The notes under the pieces: model-generated | What the model was told of the DNA's origin: nothing | Databases searched by the model: none | Seen by the model: only the letters and a program-made list of their open reading frames with translations | Part shown: positions 22,847-34,283 of the stretch, one piece after another | Position numbering within the stretch: position 1 is the first letter of the stretch | Layout of the letters: each line of letters begins with the position of its first letter | Position numbers and translations under genes: made by a program | Assembly: GCA_032358165.1 (NCBI GenBank) | Contig: JAALGY010000041.1 | Span: 2,046,001 to 2,110,000 of the forward strand | DNA: 64,000 bases | Direction of reading: 5' to 3' | Source: Diplosphaera chodatii | Lineage: Eukaryota > Chlorophyta > Trebouxiophyceae > Prasiolales > Stichococcaceae

Positions 22847-25485
22847 ATGTCGTCGGCTAGGATCGCACAGCGGCTGCTGAAATCTGCATTCAACAGCTCG
22901 GCGTGCGTTGCGCAGCAGGCAGGATGCGCTCAGCAAGCAGAATCACGGTTTGCTGCAGCTCTCTCTACCACATGCAGCGCTCCTGGCGGTCAGCACAGCA
23001 GGCAGCAAACGGCAGAGCTGTCGACTAATCCACAGTTCAGCCATTGCATGCATTCAGACCTGCAGACAACGTCCGCCAACTGCTCGGCGGTCATAGGTCA
23101 CAGGCACATTTTCCACAGGCCAACACAGCACCGCGGGTTTGCAGCCCTGGCACAGCCCATGCATGACGATGCAACAGAGCCTGACCAGCAGGTTCAGGAC
23201 TGGCAGCAGCGGCAGCAGCAGCAGCATCACTATCTGCACCAGGCAGCGGCTGAGTTGCGCCCAGAGCGGCAACGTGTGCCACCACTGCCCTCTATCGAGG
23301 AGGTCAGGCAGCGGCTGCGGTCCGGCGGCGGCGCGGGCTGCTCCTCGGCAGGCAGCCCGCCGCAGCAGGCGCAGCCGCCCAGCACGGACGGCGGCACGTT
23401 CGACTGGCGGCGCCTGGTGGCCGCGATCCGCAGCGGGCAGCAAGCGCTGCCGCAGCAGGGCGCCATGCTGACGGACACCTTCCAGTGAGGCCCACACCCT
23501 GTTGTCCCCTGCCAACGATGGTGTGCACTGCATGTGCGACCCGATCGACCAAAGGAGTCTCCAGGGTCCATGCACCGCTGATCGGTCTTTGTCATGGCCA
23601 GCTGATGATATCTGCCCGCCACCGCTGCACGCAGGCGGCAGCACACCTACCTGCGCATCTCGCTGACCGAGCGCTGCAACCTGCGGTGCCTGTACTGCAT
23701 GCCGGCGGAGGGCGTGGACCTGTCGCCCTCCGAAGAGCTGCTCACCTCCGGCGAGATACTGCGGCTGGTGAGCCACTTAGTAGGTTCCCGTGCCTGCTGA
23801 TGTCGCTGGAGAGAATCCACTTCCTCCTGGTCTGCAGACGAATGCACCGATCGCCAGCTCATGTCGGTTGTCCATGTCGCCGCAGGTCGGGCTGTTTGCG
23901 GGTGCGGGGATCACGAAGATCCGGCTGACGGGGGGCGAGCCCACGCTGCGGCGGGACATCACGGAGCTCACGGCGCAGCTGGCCGGCGTGCCGGGCGTCG
24001 CGGACGTGGGGATCACCACCAACGGCATCGCGCTCGCCCGCAAGCTGCCCGACCTGCAGGCTGCAGGTGCAAAGTGTCAACGTACATTGACTGCCCTCAC
24101 GATGGAGGGGTCGTGCATGCTGTAGGCAAACTGCTGCAGCATGACCTGTTTGAACATGTCACTGCGTAGCCTTCGTGTCGCATTGTATCAGACAGCCTGG
24201 CATGTTGCGCACATCCTCCCTTGCTCGCCTGCTGCAGGGCTGAGCCTGCTGAACATCAGCCTGGACACGCTGCGGCCGGAGCGCTTCGAGGCGATGACGC
24301 GGCGGCGGGGCCTGCACCGCGTCCTGGCCACCCTGCAGCAGGCGGTCGACCTCGGCTACGACCCCGTCAAGGTGGGCCTTGCGCATTGCTCCGGAATCCG
24401 TCATGAGCATGTGCTGCACTGCAGACTCAGTGAGTGGCCGACCACCACCTTGCCATGGCACACAGCTGCAACATTGCTGAGCCTCGTGTGCAAGTTGAGG
24501 AGGAGCAGATGGAAGCTGGCTGTGTCTGAACTCCAGCATCTTGACACATACGCCGTCAACTCGCACAGGTGAATGTGGTGGTGATGCGGGGCCAGAACGA
24601 CGACGAGCTGCTGGACTTTGTGGAGCTGACGCGTGACGCGCCGCTGAACGTGCGCTTCATCGAGTACATGCCCTTTGACGGCAACGTGTGGGCGGAGCCC
24701 AAGATGGTGCCCTACCGCGAGATGCTGGCCGCCGTCCGGGCGGCATACCCCCAGGGCCTCGACCGCTGCCAGGTGTGCTGGCTGCTCCTGCAGGCATGCG
24801 GTGGCCTGCACTGTTCATGAAGCAGTGCGTGGTTGGCTGCTGCATCCACATAGACGACACACAACTGGCGCTTCTCGCCTCTGCAGGACGCGCGCGGCGA
24901 GGTGGCAAAGAACTTCAGGGTGCGCGGCTTCCGCGGCAGCGTGAGCTTCGTGACGAGCATGACCAGCGCCTTCTGCGGCGACTGCAACCGGCTGCGCCTC
25001 ATGGCCGATGGGAACCTTAAGGTCGGCAGCTTGCTCCGGAGACCCTGTACTGCTTGTATGTATCCTGTGATGACTGTCATTGCGGGAAGTCCTTATTAAG
25101 TTGATGCAACCCTGATACACGCTGCAACCGGTGCTTTGCATTCAGCCGAGCTGGCAAGCGTGTCAAACCGGTGCTCATAGTCCGCGTCACTCCGCAGGTG
25201 TGCCTCTTTGGCGCAAATGAGGTTAGTCTGCGAGATGCCATGCGGGAGGGCGCGAAAGACGAAGAGCTGGCAGCGATCATCTCGGCCGCGGTAGACAGGA
25301 AGAAGGCAAGTGCAGCAGTTGCTTCACCAGACTGTTGCACATTGTGCTTGCTCATTATGCGGCCAATAGGGACTGACAGCGAGCATCACCAGCATACTGT
25401 GTGATGTGCTGAACAGGCCGCGCATGCTGGTATGTTTGAGCTGGCGCGTACGCCCAATCGCTCCATGGTCAAAATTGGCGGCTGA
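22847..25485 (+). CDS. CNX2: GTP 3',8-cyclase, molybdenum cofactor biosynthesis (CNX2/MoaA)
   Basis: Exons 22847-23484, 23635-23767, 23886-24066, 24238-24371, 24569-24772, 24887-25021, 25198-25305, 25417-25485 give 533 codons plus stop. This radical-SAM enzyme converts GTP to (8S)-3',8-cyclo-7,8-dihydroguanosine triphosphate, the first Moco step, in mitochondria in plants. The first 4Fe-4S cluster ligands are Cys227, Cys231 and Cys234 in [12 protein letters not shown]. The second are Cys460, Cys463 and Cys477, the last two separated by an intron. [12 protein letters not shown] is the GGE motif, and the protein ends in the conserved Gly-Gly. Residues 1-210 are a basic presequence ([15 protein letters not shown]) plus a Gln-rich linker. 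The last intron 25306-25416 has a GCAAGT donor. ATG 22847 is the first ATG in the frame. Confidence 0.95.
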
Positions 25486-25943
25486 AGGGGCAAAGCTTAT
25501 CTGCCCCACAAAGCCGGCAGATGCCATGCACCAGGGTGAAAGCAGGAGACTCAGAAACACCGGGATGATCGCGAGCAGGGTGCACCACCCCTACCGATCT
25601 GAGTGGTGGCGGCAAACAGCAGCAGCTAGTCCGATGGCTGATTCGCCATTTTGCAAGGCTTAACTTGAAGCACATCTTGCGCAGAGGGGTGTCTGTTGTT
25701 GGCTTGCGGCATGCTGCCGCAGGCATACGTTGATTCAGGGAGGGTATTCAACAAGGGTTTCTACATATGTGTACATCGTCAGCATGCCAATGTTCTTGAT
25801 ACAAATAATACATGTACATCGTCAGCACGCTAGCGGGTTTCAATACAAATCAATGTAAACAGCTGCCGACAAACCGGATCAACGCCAGCATATGGTACAA
25901 AGTGCCAAAGCGGACCGCTATGATGACACGCAAAAAGAACAGG
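25486..25943. other. Convergent intergenic region, CNX2 and VOC gene
   Basis: 458 bases, relatively AT-rich. It contains an imperfect direct repeat (25770-25850) and a TGTAA at 25854-25858 that could serve CNX2 mRNA 3' end formation. No gene is seen. Confidence 0.5.
25770..25850. repeat. Imperfect direct repeat
   Basis: Two copies with period 43 sharing tgtacatcgtcagca (25770-25784 and 25813-25827) and an atacaaat tail. AT-rich and noncoding. Confidence 0.7.
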
Positions 25944-27345
25944 TCATGACTCCACAGTGTACTTCGCGAACAGGTTCTCCGGTGTCGTCATCGCCTGCAT
26001 CAGCAAACATCCACGACTCTTCGTGTAAACTGCTTGGCATGACAGCAATGGCGTCAGTGGCCCCAGTACACATAGTGCTTGCAAGCTGCTTGGCGGAGAT
26101 AGTACACCTACTGCGACGCACCTTGAACTCGAGCGAGTTGCCACTGGGGTCCTGGAAGAACATCGTGAATTGCTCGCCAGGCTGGCCTGCAGCGGGCCAT
26201 TACCAACATGCGCAAGCGCCGAGAATGCAACCGTGCATGTACAGTGGCAGTGCCCGCACTTGCATGGCAGTCAACACAACCTCGTATGCGATCGTGCCTT
26301 CCAGAGTGCAGCAGGGTAGCCAGACGATGAGCACCCACCCGGAAAGCGCAGGTGCGGTTCTATGATGAATGTGATGCCTGCATCCTGCACCCGCTGCGCC
26401 AGGTCGTGGAACTGCAGGCAGCACAAACAGAAGCACTCGGAGCTTGGCTACTGCATGTGCTGCTACACAGCCTGTCGGCCAGATGCCGCCTGCAGTCCAC
26501 ATGACAACAGCTGGCAGGAGGACTTACGAAGGTGGACGTCTGCCTGTTGGATCGGTCAAGCTGCAGACGATATTCTACCACACACGATCAAAGGATCATT
26601 GGCCGCACCTGGGGCACAGAGAGCGCAAGGCCGAAGTGTGGGACCGGCACCGCGTCACCATCGACGGCATTGGCGGTTCTCGCAGCCTCGTAACCCTCAA
26701 CGTGATGGCACACGATCTGCATTTGACCGAACAATCAGTCAGCTTCACCTCGCCATCTCTCTAACTACCTTGCGGCCCTGCATTTACTGACGGTCATCGA
26801 GGCAATGGGTAGCACAGGTTGTGGAGGTATCGATCCACAACCTGCACACCTGATGGCCGTACAGGCTGAAGTCCACCCACGTCTTTGCGGACCGCCCCTC
26901 TGGACATCCCAGCTTCCTGCGTGCATGGGACGACTGCGGCGCTCGCCATCACATCATGCGACAGGTGCAGGCATAATGCTGCGCTTGCTGCGGGTTAAGG
27001 CGATCACCCTCCGTAGAAGGCGCGGGCGGCTTCAATACTGTGCACAGGGAAGGCCAGGTGAAACGGCGGCATTGCAGGTCCTGGGGTGACAGCATCCATT
27101 GCATCCTCAGGCGCGGTTAGCAGCGCGATTTTGCTGCCGGCACGATCTCTTCCAGTCGCGCTGCAAGAAACTGCTCTGTCTCTGTGTCTGCTGGGAACAC
27201 CCGCGCAGGCTGCTCGTCTGTCTGCTGCTCCGCTGCTCGCCTCCTGGGATGCCGGTCCCAAGAGGAGCATGCGTTCTGGCACCGACATGCTTCGCCACAT
27301 GCTAGGCCGCATGTTGCCATTGCAGCCCAGCAGTGTTCCGCTCAT
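25944..27345 (-). CDS. VOC (glyoxalase/dioxygenase superfamily) protein
   Basis: Exons on the minus strand: 27345-27008, 26916-26850, 26716-26609, 26411-26339, 26186-26122, 25994-25944, giving 233 codons plus stop. The conserved part starts [19 protein letters not shown], then [50 protein letters not shown] and [17 protein letters not shown]. That is the paired beta-alpha-beta-beta-beta pattern of the vicinal oxygen chelate fold with candidate metal ligands His and Glu. The family includes glyoxalase I and extradiol dioxygenases; the substrate cannot be told. The N-terminal 90 residues before PPFHLAF are Ser/Arg/Ala-rich and may be a targeting peptide; a start at ATG 27072 is the alternative. 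Confidence 0.85.
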
Positions 27346-28215
27346 GCGGCGTGCTGATCAAGCTGTGTGCCTAATAGTCAAGCTCCAACCACTCTACTGC
27401 TGGTAATCGAATGCACTGATGATGCCCCAGAAGTGTGCGCAACCAGGGTCGAACTGCTTTGTGATGCCTGCTGCTTGATTGTCTGTTCAAGCTCACTCAA
27501 CTGTACGCTGTGCTCGAAATGTATGCTGCTGTGATGCACTTTATGCGAGCGCAGCCATGGGCTCTGAGCCATCTCCTAAACTGGGGTGCAAACCCTAGCG
27601 CCGGCACTGAGTAAAGCCTATTCCAGCATGCAAGCATGTCGTAGGTGGGTGGGGTGTCAGGAGGACTAACGGCAGCATCAGACATGTTTGGATTTCCTCA
27701 GTTGTACAGGCAGTTGCAGCAGCTTGACTGTGCCAGCACGCATAGCAGCATCAATATGCTGCCGGTCACGGCAGTGCATGGTATAATTCACACCCAGTTC
27801 AACATCATCTGAAGACAGCAGGCGTTGCAACGAAGGCGTTTTGGCTCGCACACTATTGCTGGCAGCGTTGAAACCCCTCTGCGTCAGTGGCGTGTTGCGC
27901 AACTCGCAGATCACTCGTTCTTGCACACGAATTGCAGCCTCCCGGCCATGGTGGCGTCACGTCGATAAACACGGTACCAAGCCAGCCTCGAAGGCCAGCC
28001 GACGTCCAGCGCCTAGATCACTTCCTCTCGCGGCTGAAGCTGGGGCTGGGGCTGGACCTGAGCATGCGGCTGGGATCGCCGCCGCCCAGAATTGCATGCC
28101 TGCAGCACACCACCCCAATGGTGATCTGAGTACACCAGCACCAGTATGCCGGCAATGCCACAGCGTGAAGGTGACAGGCTGCCGAGAACAAACCATCACA
28201 GCCGACAACACAATG
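27346..28215. other. Intergenic region, VOC gene and coiled-coil gene
   Basis: About 870 bases. Minus-strand stretches around 28010-28110 and 27690-27930 look mildly coding (a Ser/Arg-rich run SRMLRSSPSPSFSRERK and a second open segment), but I could not join them to a gene. They might be 3' alternative exons of the coiled-coil gene or chance. Confidence 0.3.
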
Positions 28216-30411
28216 TTATAAACATGTCAGTGGCTGCAGCTCCTGGTAGTTTGGGACGCACATGCGGGACATTTTGGAGGACACCGCGCGGTCCTTGGCC
28301 TCGCGGCGGTGCAGGTCGCGCCTGACGCGCGCGTAGCTCTCCGACAGCTCCGCCAACGCCATCTTCTTCTGCACCAGCTCCACCATCAGCGCCTCGTTCT
28401 CGTCCCGCAGCTGCTCCACCTGCGGCGCACAGAGGATGGCAGAGCTTGGGAGTACAGTTCGTCTTGGCTGTTGACCCAACAATGTGAGGGTGTGCTGAGC
28501 AGCGCAGCAGGCGCCGACCTGCACTCAGGCAGCAGCAAAAGGCAGGGCGCCAGCCGTCTCTGCAAGCGATCTTGTACGCATGACAGCTGCAGCTGCCTGG
28601 TGGGTGTGCACCTCGTTCTCGAGCAGGCTGTTGAAGAAGGGGTGTCCCGCGCGGCGGGCGCTGCTGGGCGGCGTGCCCGGGGACTCCAGCAGGGGACCGG
28701 CCCCAGAGTCGTCCTCGCCCTCGCGCGGGCTGTCTGAGGCGAAGGCGCTGGCACCACCGTTCGTCACGTCCTTGGGCCGCTCTGCATGCACGAAGGACGC
28801 AGGGGAGTCGTGCATCTGGCTCGCTGCTCGCACTCCCTCTCCAACGGCACCAGCGCAGCCCTGGCTGTGCAGATGACGCTGCGCAGGTCTCAGCTACGCT
28901 ACTGCTGATGGCTGCAGCAAGTCCCTCAGTGTCCCCCACCTGCAGCCCGCCGGGCGTTGGCTGTGATGAGCTGGCGCTCGCACTCCATGAGCTGCTGGCC
29001 CGTCTCCTGTAGCTGGGCCTCCACCATCTGCTTGGCGCTCTCCATCTGCCGCCTGCATTGCAACACGGACGCGTGAATGCAGGCTGGAAGGACATGCAAT
29101 GCAACCAGCAAAGCAGTGTCTGCCTGAACCTTGTTCAGTTTCGAACCAAAGCTGCTCTTTTCTCGCTGAAGAGCAACCATAGCGCATGACTGTTGTGAGC
29201 GCTATGATGCCTTCGCTGCAGCAGTAGGCGCCTGTGATAGGCTGCAGCTGGGGGACGACAGAGCGGGGACAGCTGTCTGCCCACCGTTTGGCCTCGCTCT
29301 CGTTGAGCGACTGCTGCAGCTCGTGCACCCGCTGCTGCGCGTTGAACAGCTGCTCGTTGAGCTCCTCAAACTCCTGCTCCACCTCCATCTGCAGTAGCGC
29401 AATGAGTGGGTAGGTTGCGGGACGCCTGCCACTATGCATCCTTGGCTGCCTGCTATCCAAGGGCTCTGGACTCTGGTCTGCTGCGGACGGGAATATGTGC
29501 CAGTCTTCAAAATTTGACTGCGTTCTTAGGGCACATGTAGTGCAGACGCCAACAGAGTGCTGAGGCAATCACATCACAGTAGCGAAGAGTACACCCCACA
29601 CTACAGCGCGTGCCGGAAGATGCAGCACACCTCGAATTGGATACACCGCTGTTGCAGGAAGCTGAGCTCCTGCTCCTTGGCTGCAAAGGCCTCTTGCGAG
29701 AAGCGGCCGCTGATGCGTCTGGTCAGGCCACCGCTGCCACTCACGCGCTGTGCTTTGACGTCATTGACTGGCGTTGCCACGCCGTCGGCGCTGTCCCTCG
29801 CAGTTGGCGACCCGCTGTCCGACGACACATCGCCACCCGAATCGTTCTGCAGCTCCTGCACCGATCGAGTTGAGGAGCATCAGCATCTGCCTCCGCACGC
29901 GTGCTGCTTGCAGCACAGCGTTTGCGCCACTTGTGGGACCACAGCAGTGTGCTGCTGGTGCACGGTTGGCAGTCGCAAAACTGAGCCAGCGTGCCTGCCA
30001 GAGGGCTACGTTCTGATCCTCCAGCTGCGAGATGCGGGCCAGCGCCTGCTGCAATTCTGTCTGGGCATCCTGCCCCTCTGACGGCAACCCATTTGAATCT
30101 GGTTGCAAGGCAAATGCATCGTTGCCATCCGGACCATCGCTGTCTGGATAGATGGACTCGCCGTCCGACGCCTCTTCGGCGTCTGCCGCTGCGTTTGCAG
30201 GTGCTCCCTGCTGGAAGTCCACCGCTGCCTGCCCACTGGCGTCGCCACGCTCACTGACATCCCCGCTGTTGCCGGCATCACCTGCCAGCGCCGACGCGGC
30301 TGAGGGGCTGCCCGGCACCGACGTGGTGGCGCTGCCACGCATGGTGCCGCTGCGCTGCTTGGCCAGGGGGCTCTCGGGTGCCTGCACACCATCGCTGGCG
30401 TCGCTGCCCAT
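28216..30411 (-). CDS. Coiled-coil protein of unknown function
   Basis: Exons on the minus strand: 30411-29995, 29855-29631, 29388-29285, 29052-28940, 28781-28612, 28419-28216, giving 410 codons plus stop. I do not recognise the family. Residues 1-110 are acidic and Ser/Gly/Ala-rich and probably disordered. Heptad-like segments follow: TELQQALARISQLEDQNVAL, EVEQEFEELNEQLFNAQQRV, VEAQLQETGQQLMECERQLI and EQLRDENEALMVELVQKKMA, with a basic C-terminus. This suggests a long coiled coil, such as a cytoskeletal or vesicle-tether protein (inference). The intron 29994-29856 has a GC donor. The start is uncertain: the frame is open upstream of ATG 30411 through an acceptor near 30500, so further 5' exons up to about 31100 are possible. 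Confidence 0.65.
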
Positions 30412-31227
30412 CGCCAGATGGCCACACTGCTCCGCGGAGCCGGCACTCTGGGCCGGCACTGGGGCCTGAAGCGCAGCCGCTGGGTTGTGTCGGCAGACCT
30501 GCGGCGCAGGTAGTGTGTGGGTTGGCAGGCTGGAATGCTGAGCAAGGCCCCAGGCTGGCATGCCTACGCAGCAGCAGGGCACACGCCGCTGCTGCTGACA
30601 TAGCAGATCTATGAGCATCTGGTCAATGTGGGCTGCAGGTTGCAATGCCCGTGAGCAACGACTGCAGCTCAGGCGCTCACAGATCGCTCGCAACGGGTGC
30701 CCCGCCAGTCAACACGCTTGCCAACTCTGACGATTGAGCAACAGACAGCAGATAGACAGAGGGCCACATGCAGAGCTGCACATGCATATGTCCGACGGGG
30801 GATATGAACAAACCTTGTACTAGAGCCGGTCTGCAGCTGAGTCGACAAGCGTGGTGACTGACAGAAGCTTGTTGCTGGACACACCGCGCACGACCACCGA
30901 TGAACAGCTGGATACAACGCTCGACAGCCACAAACGATGCAAGGGACTGGTGGCAGTCCTACAGATTTGCACACTACCGCCCGGTCGTGCTCGCAACAGC
31001 TGACGTCCCTTCCACCTCAGGGTGGGCGTACGCCTCCCACTGCTTCCAGATGCCAGCTTCGCGTCACGTCCTGCCCTGTTGGCCAGCATCCTGTTGCTAT
31101 ACATGCCATCACACTGCACAATATCTTGGTTTGGCAGCTGATTGGAACCGCTGCAACAAAGGCATAAGTAAGTTTACGGCACAGTGCATCCGGAGCTGAC
31201 TGTTGTGCTGTCACACACATACCCACC
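30412..31227. other. Divergent region, coiled-coil gene and F-box/LRR gene
   Basis: About 815 bases between opposite starts. It may contain unresolved 5' exons of the coiled-coil gene on the minus strand. No other supported feature. Confidence 0.4.
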
Positions 31228-33811
31228 ATGCCGGGCGCTGACGTCGGAGCTGACGAGCCTCAGCCAACGCACGAGTGGGGCAAACTGCCCTTCGACATCC
31301 TGGAGAACGTTGGCCGTTTGCTCAGCCACTCTGGGGACCTGGCCGCTGCCCGCCTGACCTGCTCCGCGTGGCGCACCGGCATCTCGTTCGGCGTGACACG
31401 CCTGCGGCCGCGCACCGTGCCAAACGCAGGTGCGTTACCTGCTTGGAATTGATACATCCACGGTCGGCAGACGCTGCCGATGCTGCACAATCTGCTGGTT
31501 GACGCCCTGCGCCGGCGATGCTGACTGTGCTGCGGCTCCTGCTGCAGGGGCGCTGTCGGCGGTGGCGGGCGCCGGCCCCGCGCAGCTGGACGGCTTCCCC
31601 AACATCCAGGTGCTGGACCTGCGCCGCACCAGCATCAGCCCCTTCCAGCTGCCGGCCCTGCAGCGCCTGGCGGGCCGGCTGCGGGAGCTGCAGCTGACCT
31701 ACCTGGAGCGCGTCGGCCGGCCCCACGAGTATTTCGCCCAGCTCGAGGTGCCGCTTCAGCATACCGCCCTGCTCACACTGGACACTCACTGCTCGTGGCT
31801 GTCATCAAATCACATGCGCCACTCGCTCCAACACCTAAGGACTGCAGGCATGGGCGTTGGCTGCTGCCTGTGGCAAGCGCGCGCTGCAGGTGTGCAGACG
31901 CGCTGACTTCATGCATGTGTGCTGACTCGGCTTCTGCCGTGCCTGGCCGCAGGCATTGTACCAGGGCCTGGAGCAGCTGGCGGGGCGCATGGACGTGCAG
32001 CTGGAGATGCACGTCAACGAGGCGCCCTTCGCCCGCAGCTTCATCCTGTCCGACTGCGACCTGGCGCGGGTCAGCAATACCACATGTTTTGCTATAATTG
32101 TTGAGTCGTTACGTGTTATCATATGCTGCTGTGCAGCGTTCACTGAATGAAGCGCACCGAGCAGACCAAGGCTTGCTGAAGGCATGGCTGCAGCATCAGT
32201 GGGGACGACCCTGCTGATGCTGGGTCCCGTCGTGCTGCAGATTGTGGCGGCGCCGCCGTCGCTGTCCATCACCTCGCTGCACGTCAGCCACCAGATGTCC
32301 TACAGCATCTCGCAGGTGAGCTTCTGACCCCGCTGCATGCAGGGCAAGGCGCACAGCCAGCTGCACCCGAGTCTGCATGCACGCCACGTGTGCTGGGCGT
32401 TCAGTGATGCTCTTGACCTGGCGCCTGCTGCAGGTGGGGCTGCAGGCGCTCACCGGGCTGTCCACCCTGCGGAGCCTGAACCTGGTGTCCTATGGCGGCC
32501 GCTCGCACCACTGCCTGGACAACCGCAGCTTTGGGTGCGTAGGCTGCTGCGTTGCAATCCCCATGCCATGAGCACCTTTCCCAGCTGTGTTCAAGCCGCA
32601 TAGCAATGAACATCAACGCGCTGGACGAATGGATCAATTACATGGCTGTCGTCTGTATGCAGGGACTTCTCAGCACTGAGTAACCTCCAGCAACTCCACA
32701 TTGGCATCGTCAAGCATGTGACTGGCGATGGCTTTGCAGAGGGGCTGGTGAGTTGAGGATCATGGCGGTCGCACTTTCAAAGCCTCCTGTGCGCGCGACA
32801 ACCTGAATGCTGCTACATATGACATTGACATCAGACACGTGCCCTGGCATGCAGCGAACGACGGCGGGGCTCACAGACCTTACGCTAGTCGACTGCTCTT
32901 CGCTGCAAAACCGTGGCCTGGTGAGTGCATGCTTCACTAACGAGGTCCAGCACTGTATCGGGTTGCACCCTGTGACCATCATACGCCTTGGTTGCTGGGG
33001 TGCTCGCCGCTTCACCTTTCTCTCAGGCCCAAAAGTGCACCTGTGTAGCTTCACAGGTACCTGTCCATCCACTGTGCGCCGGCAATGCCTGCTCATCTTC
33101 CAACTGATGTACTGCTGATGCTGCGTTACAGGGCCAGCTGGTGGAGGCAGCACCCCAGCTGACCAGCCTGACGCTTATCAAGTGCCCGTGGCTCACCAAC
33201 TCAGCCGTCAGGCACCTGCAGCACCTGCGGGACCTTGCAGCCATCAGCCTGGCTGACAACGGCAACATCAGGTCAGTGGGCAGTGCCCTGAGCACTGTTG
33301 GACGATCCGAGCTGGCTCTAGGCAGTGAACTTGTCAGATGTCTAGAATTCAGAAAGGGAGACAGCCACATGAACATGCTCGCCTTGGTTGAATGTGTGAC
33401 CCTGTTTGGTGCATGTGCAGCTATGACAGCGGGCTAGAAAAGCTGGCGTCGCTGCCGCACCTGAGGCAGGTAGACATCAAGCGCTTCCCGCACTTTGGGC
33501 CGGACGAAACAGAGCAGCTGCTGCAGGTAGCTCCCTTGTACCATGGTCTTCGAGCCCATTTTCGTCGGTGGATTCTAGCAACTGTATGAGCAGGGATGCA
33601 CTTTCAAGGCTCTGCCCGGCTGAGGCCTGAGCGACTTTGCATCTGCGAATAGCTTACTGTGCTGCAGCGATGCCGCAAAGTGGGCTGTGTTACGTACCCA
33701 CAGGCAGAGGGCATCGAGCAGGTGAACGATCGCTGCAAGCTGGTGCAACGGCACCAGGTCGCTCCGCAGCGAGCCCTCGACACAAAGCTGCAGAGCTTTG
33801 GCCTGGCATGA
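31228..33811 (+). CDS. F-box-like leucine-rich repeat protein
   Basis: Exons 31228-31429, 31548-31747, 31953-32069, 32241-32315, 32434-32534, 32663-32747, 32855-32920, 33132-33271, 33421-33535, 33704-33811 give 402 codons plus stop. Residues about 16-60 resemble an F-box (WGKLPFDILENVGRLLSHSG then AARLTCSAWRTGI). Leucine-rich repeats follow, for example FPNIQVLDLRRTSISPFQL, LTGLSTLRSLNLVSYGG, RTTAGLTDLTLVDCSSLQNR and APQLTSLTLIKCPWLTNSAV. The last has the cysteine-containing LRR pattern typical of F-box/LRR substrate receptors. Such proteins usually recruit targets to SCF ubiquitin ligases. The F-box is weak, so SCF membership is an inference. Confidence 0.78.
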
Positions 33812-34283
33812 CCAGGGTCGGGAGGCGTCTGCTTGTGTGTTGCTAAGCCATGGGCGGCACCCACTCTCGAGCAGCATCATGGAATTCAGGGTTGTCAAGG
33901 TTGAATAGATCAGTTGCTGGCATTTCGTCACGTTATCACGTTGATAAAACGTGGCTCAATCCTCCTGAATTTCAGTTTTGTCAACTAACTAAAGTGTGGC
34001 GCACTTCAGGTTTGACATCTGATACAACCTACTACACGACGCTCGAGTATACAAACCTTAACGCCAATCAGATTGGAAGTGGACGGGATCACTGACGCGA
34101 CACCAGTACACGCTGCAGGCATCACCTTTGAGGTTGTGCTCATGGTATGCCCTGGTGACAGGCAGCGACTTGCCTAATGAGCTGCCCCGGCAGCCTTGCA
34201 CACAACAGCCAGCAACTCTGCGCGGCGCAGCCTCACGGAGAGATCAGCTGGAGCTGAAGGGTAGCACTGCAGGTCGGGTCAGG
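33812..34283. other. Convergent intergenic region with an AT-rich block
   Basis: 472 bases between the F-box/LRR stop and the minus-strand channel stop. The block 33890-34090 is clearly AT-richer than its surroundings. I found no organelle gene or transposon motif in it. Confidence 0.45.

Noticed and set aside
28196..29104. Minus-strand open frame of 302 codons
   Set aside because: It is a different frame of the coiled-coil gene region. The heptad-bearing frame with consistent splice phases is preferred.
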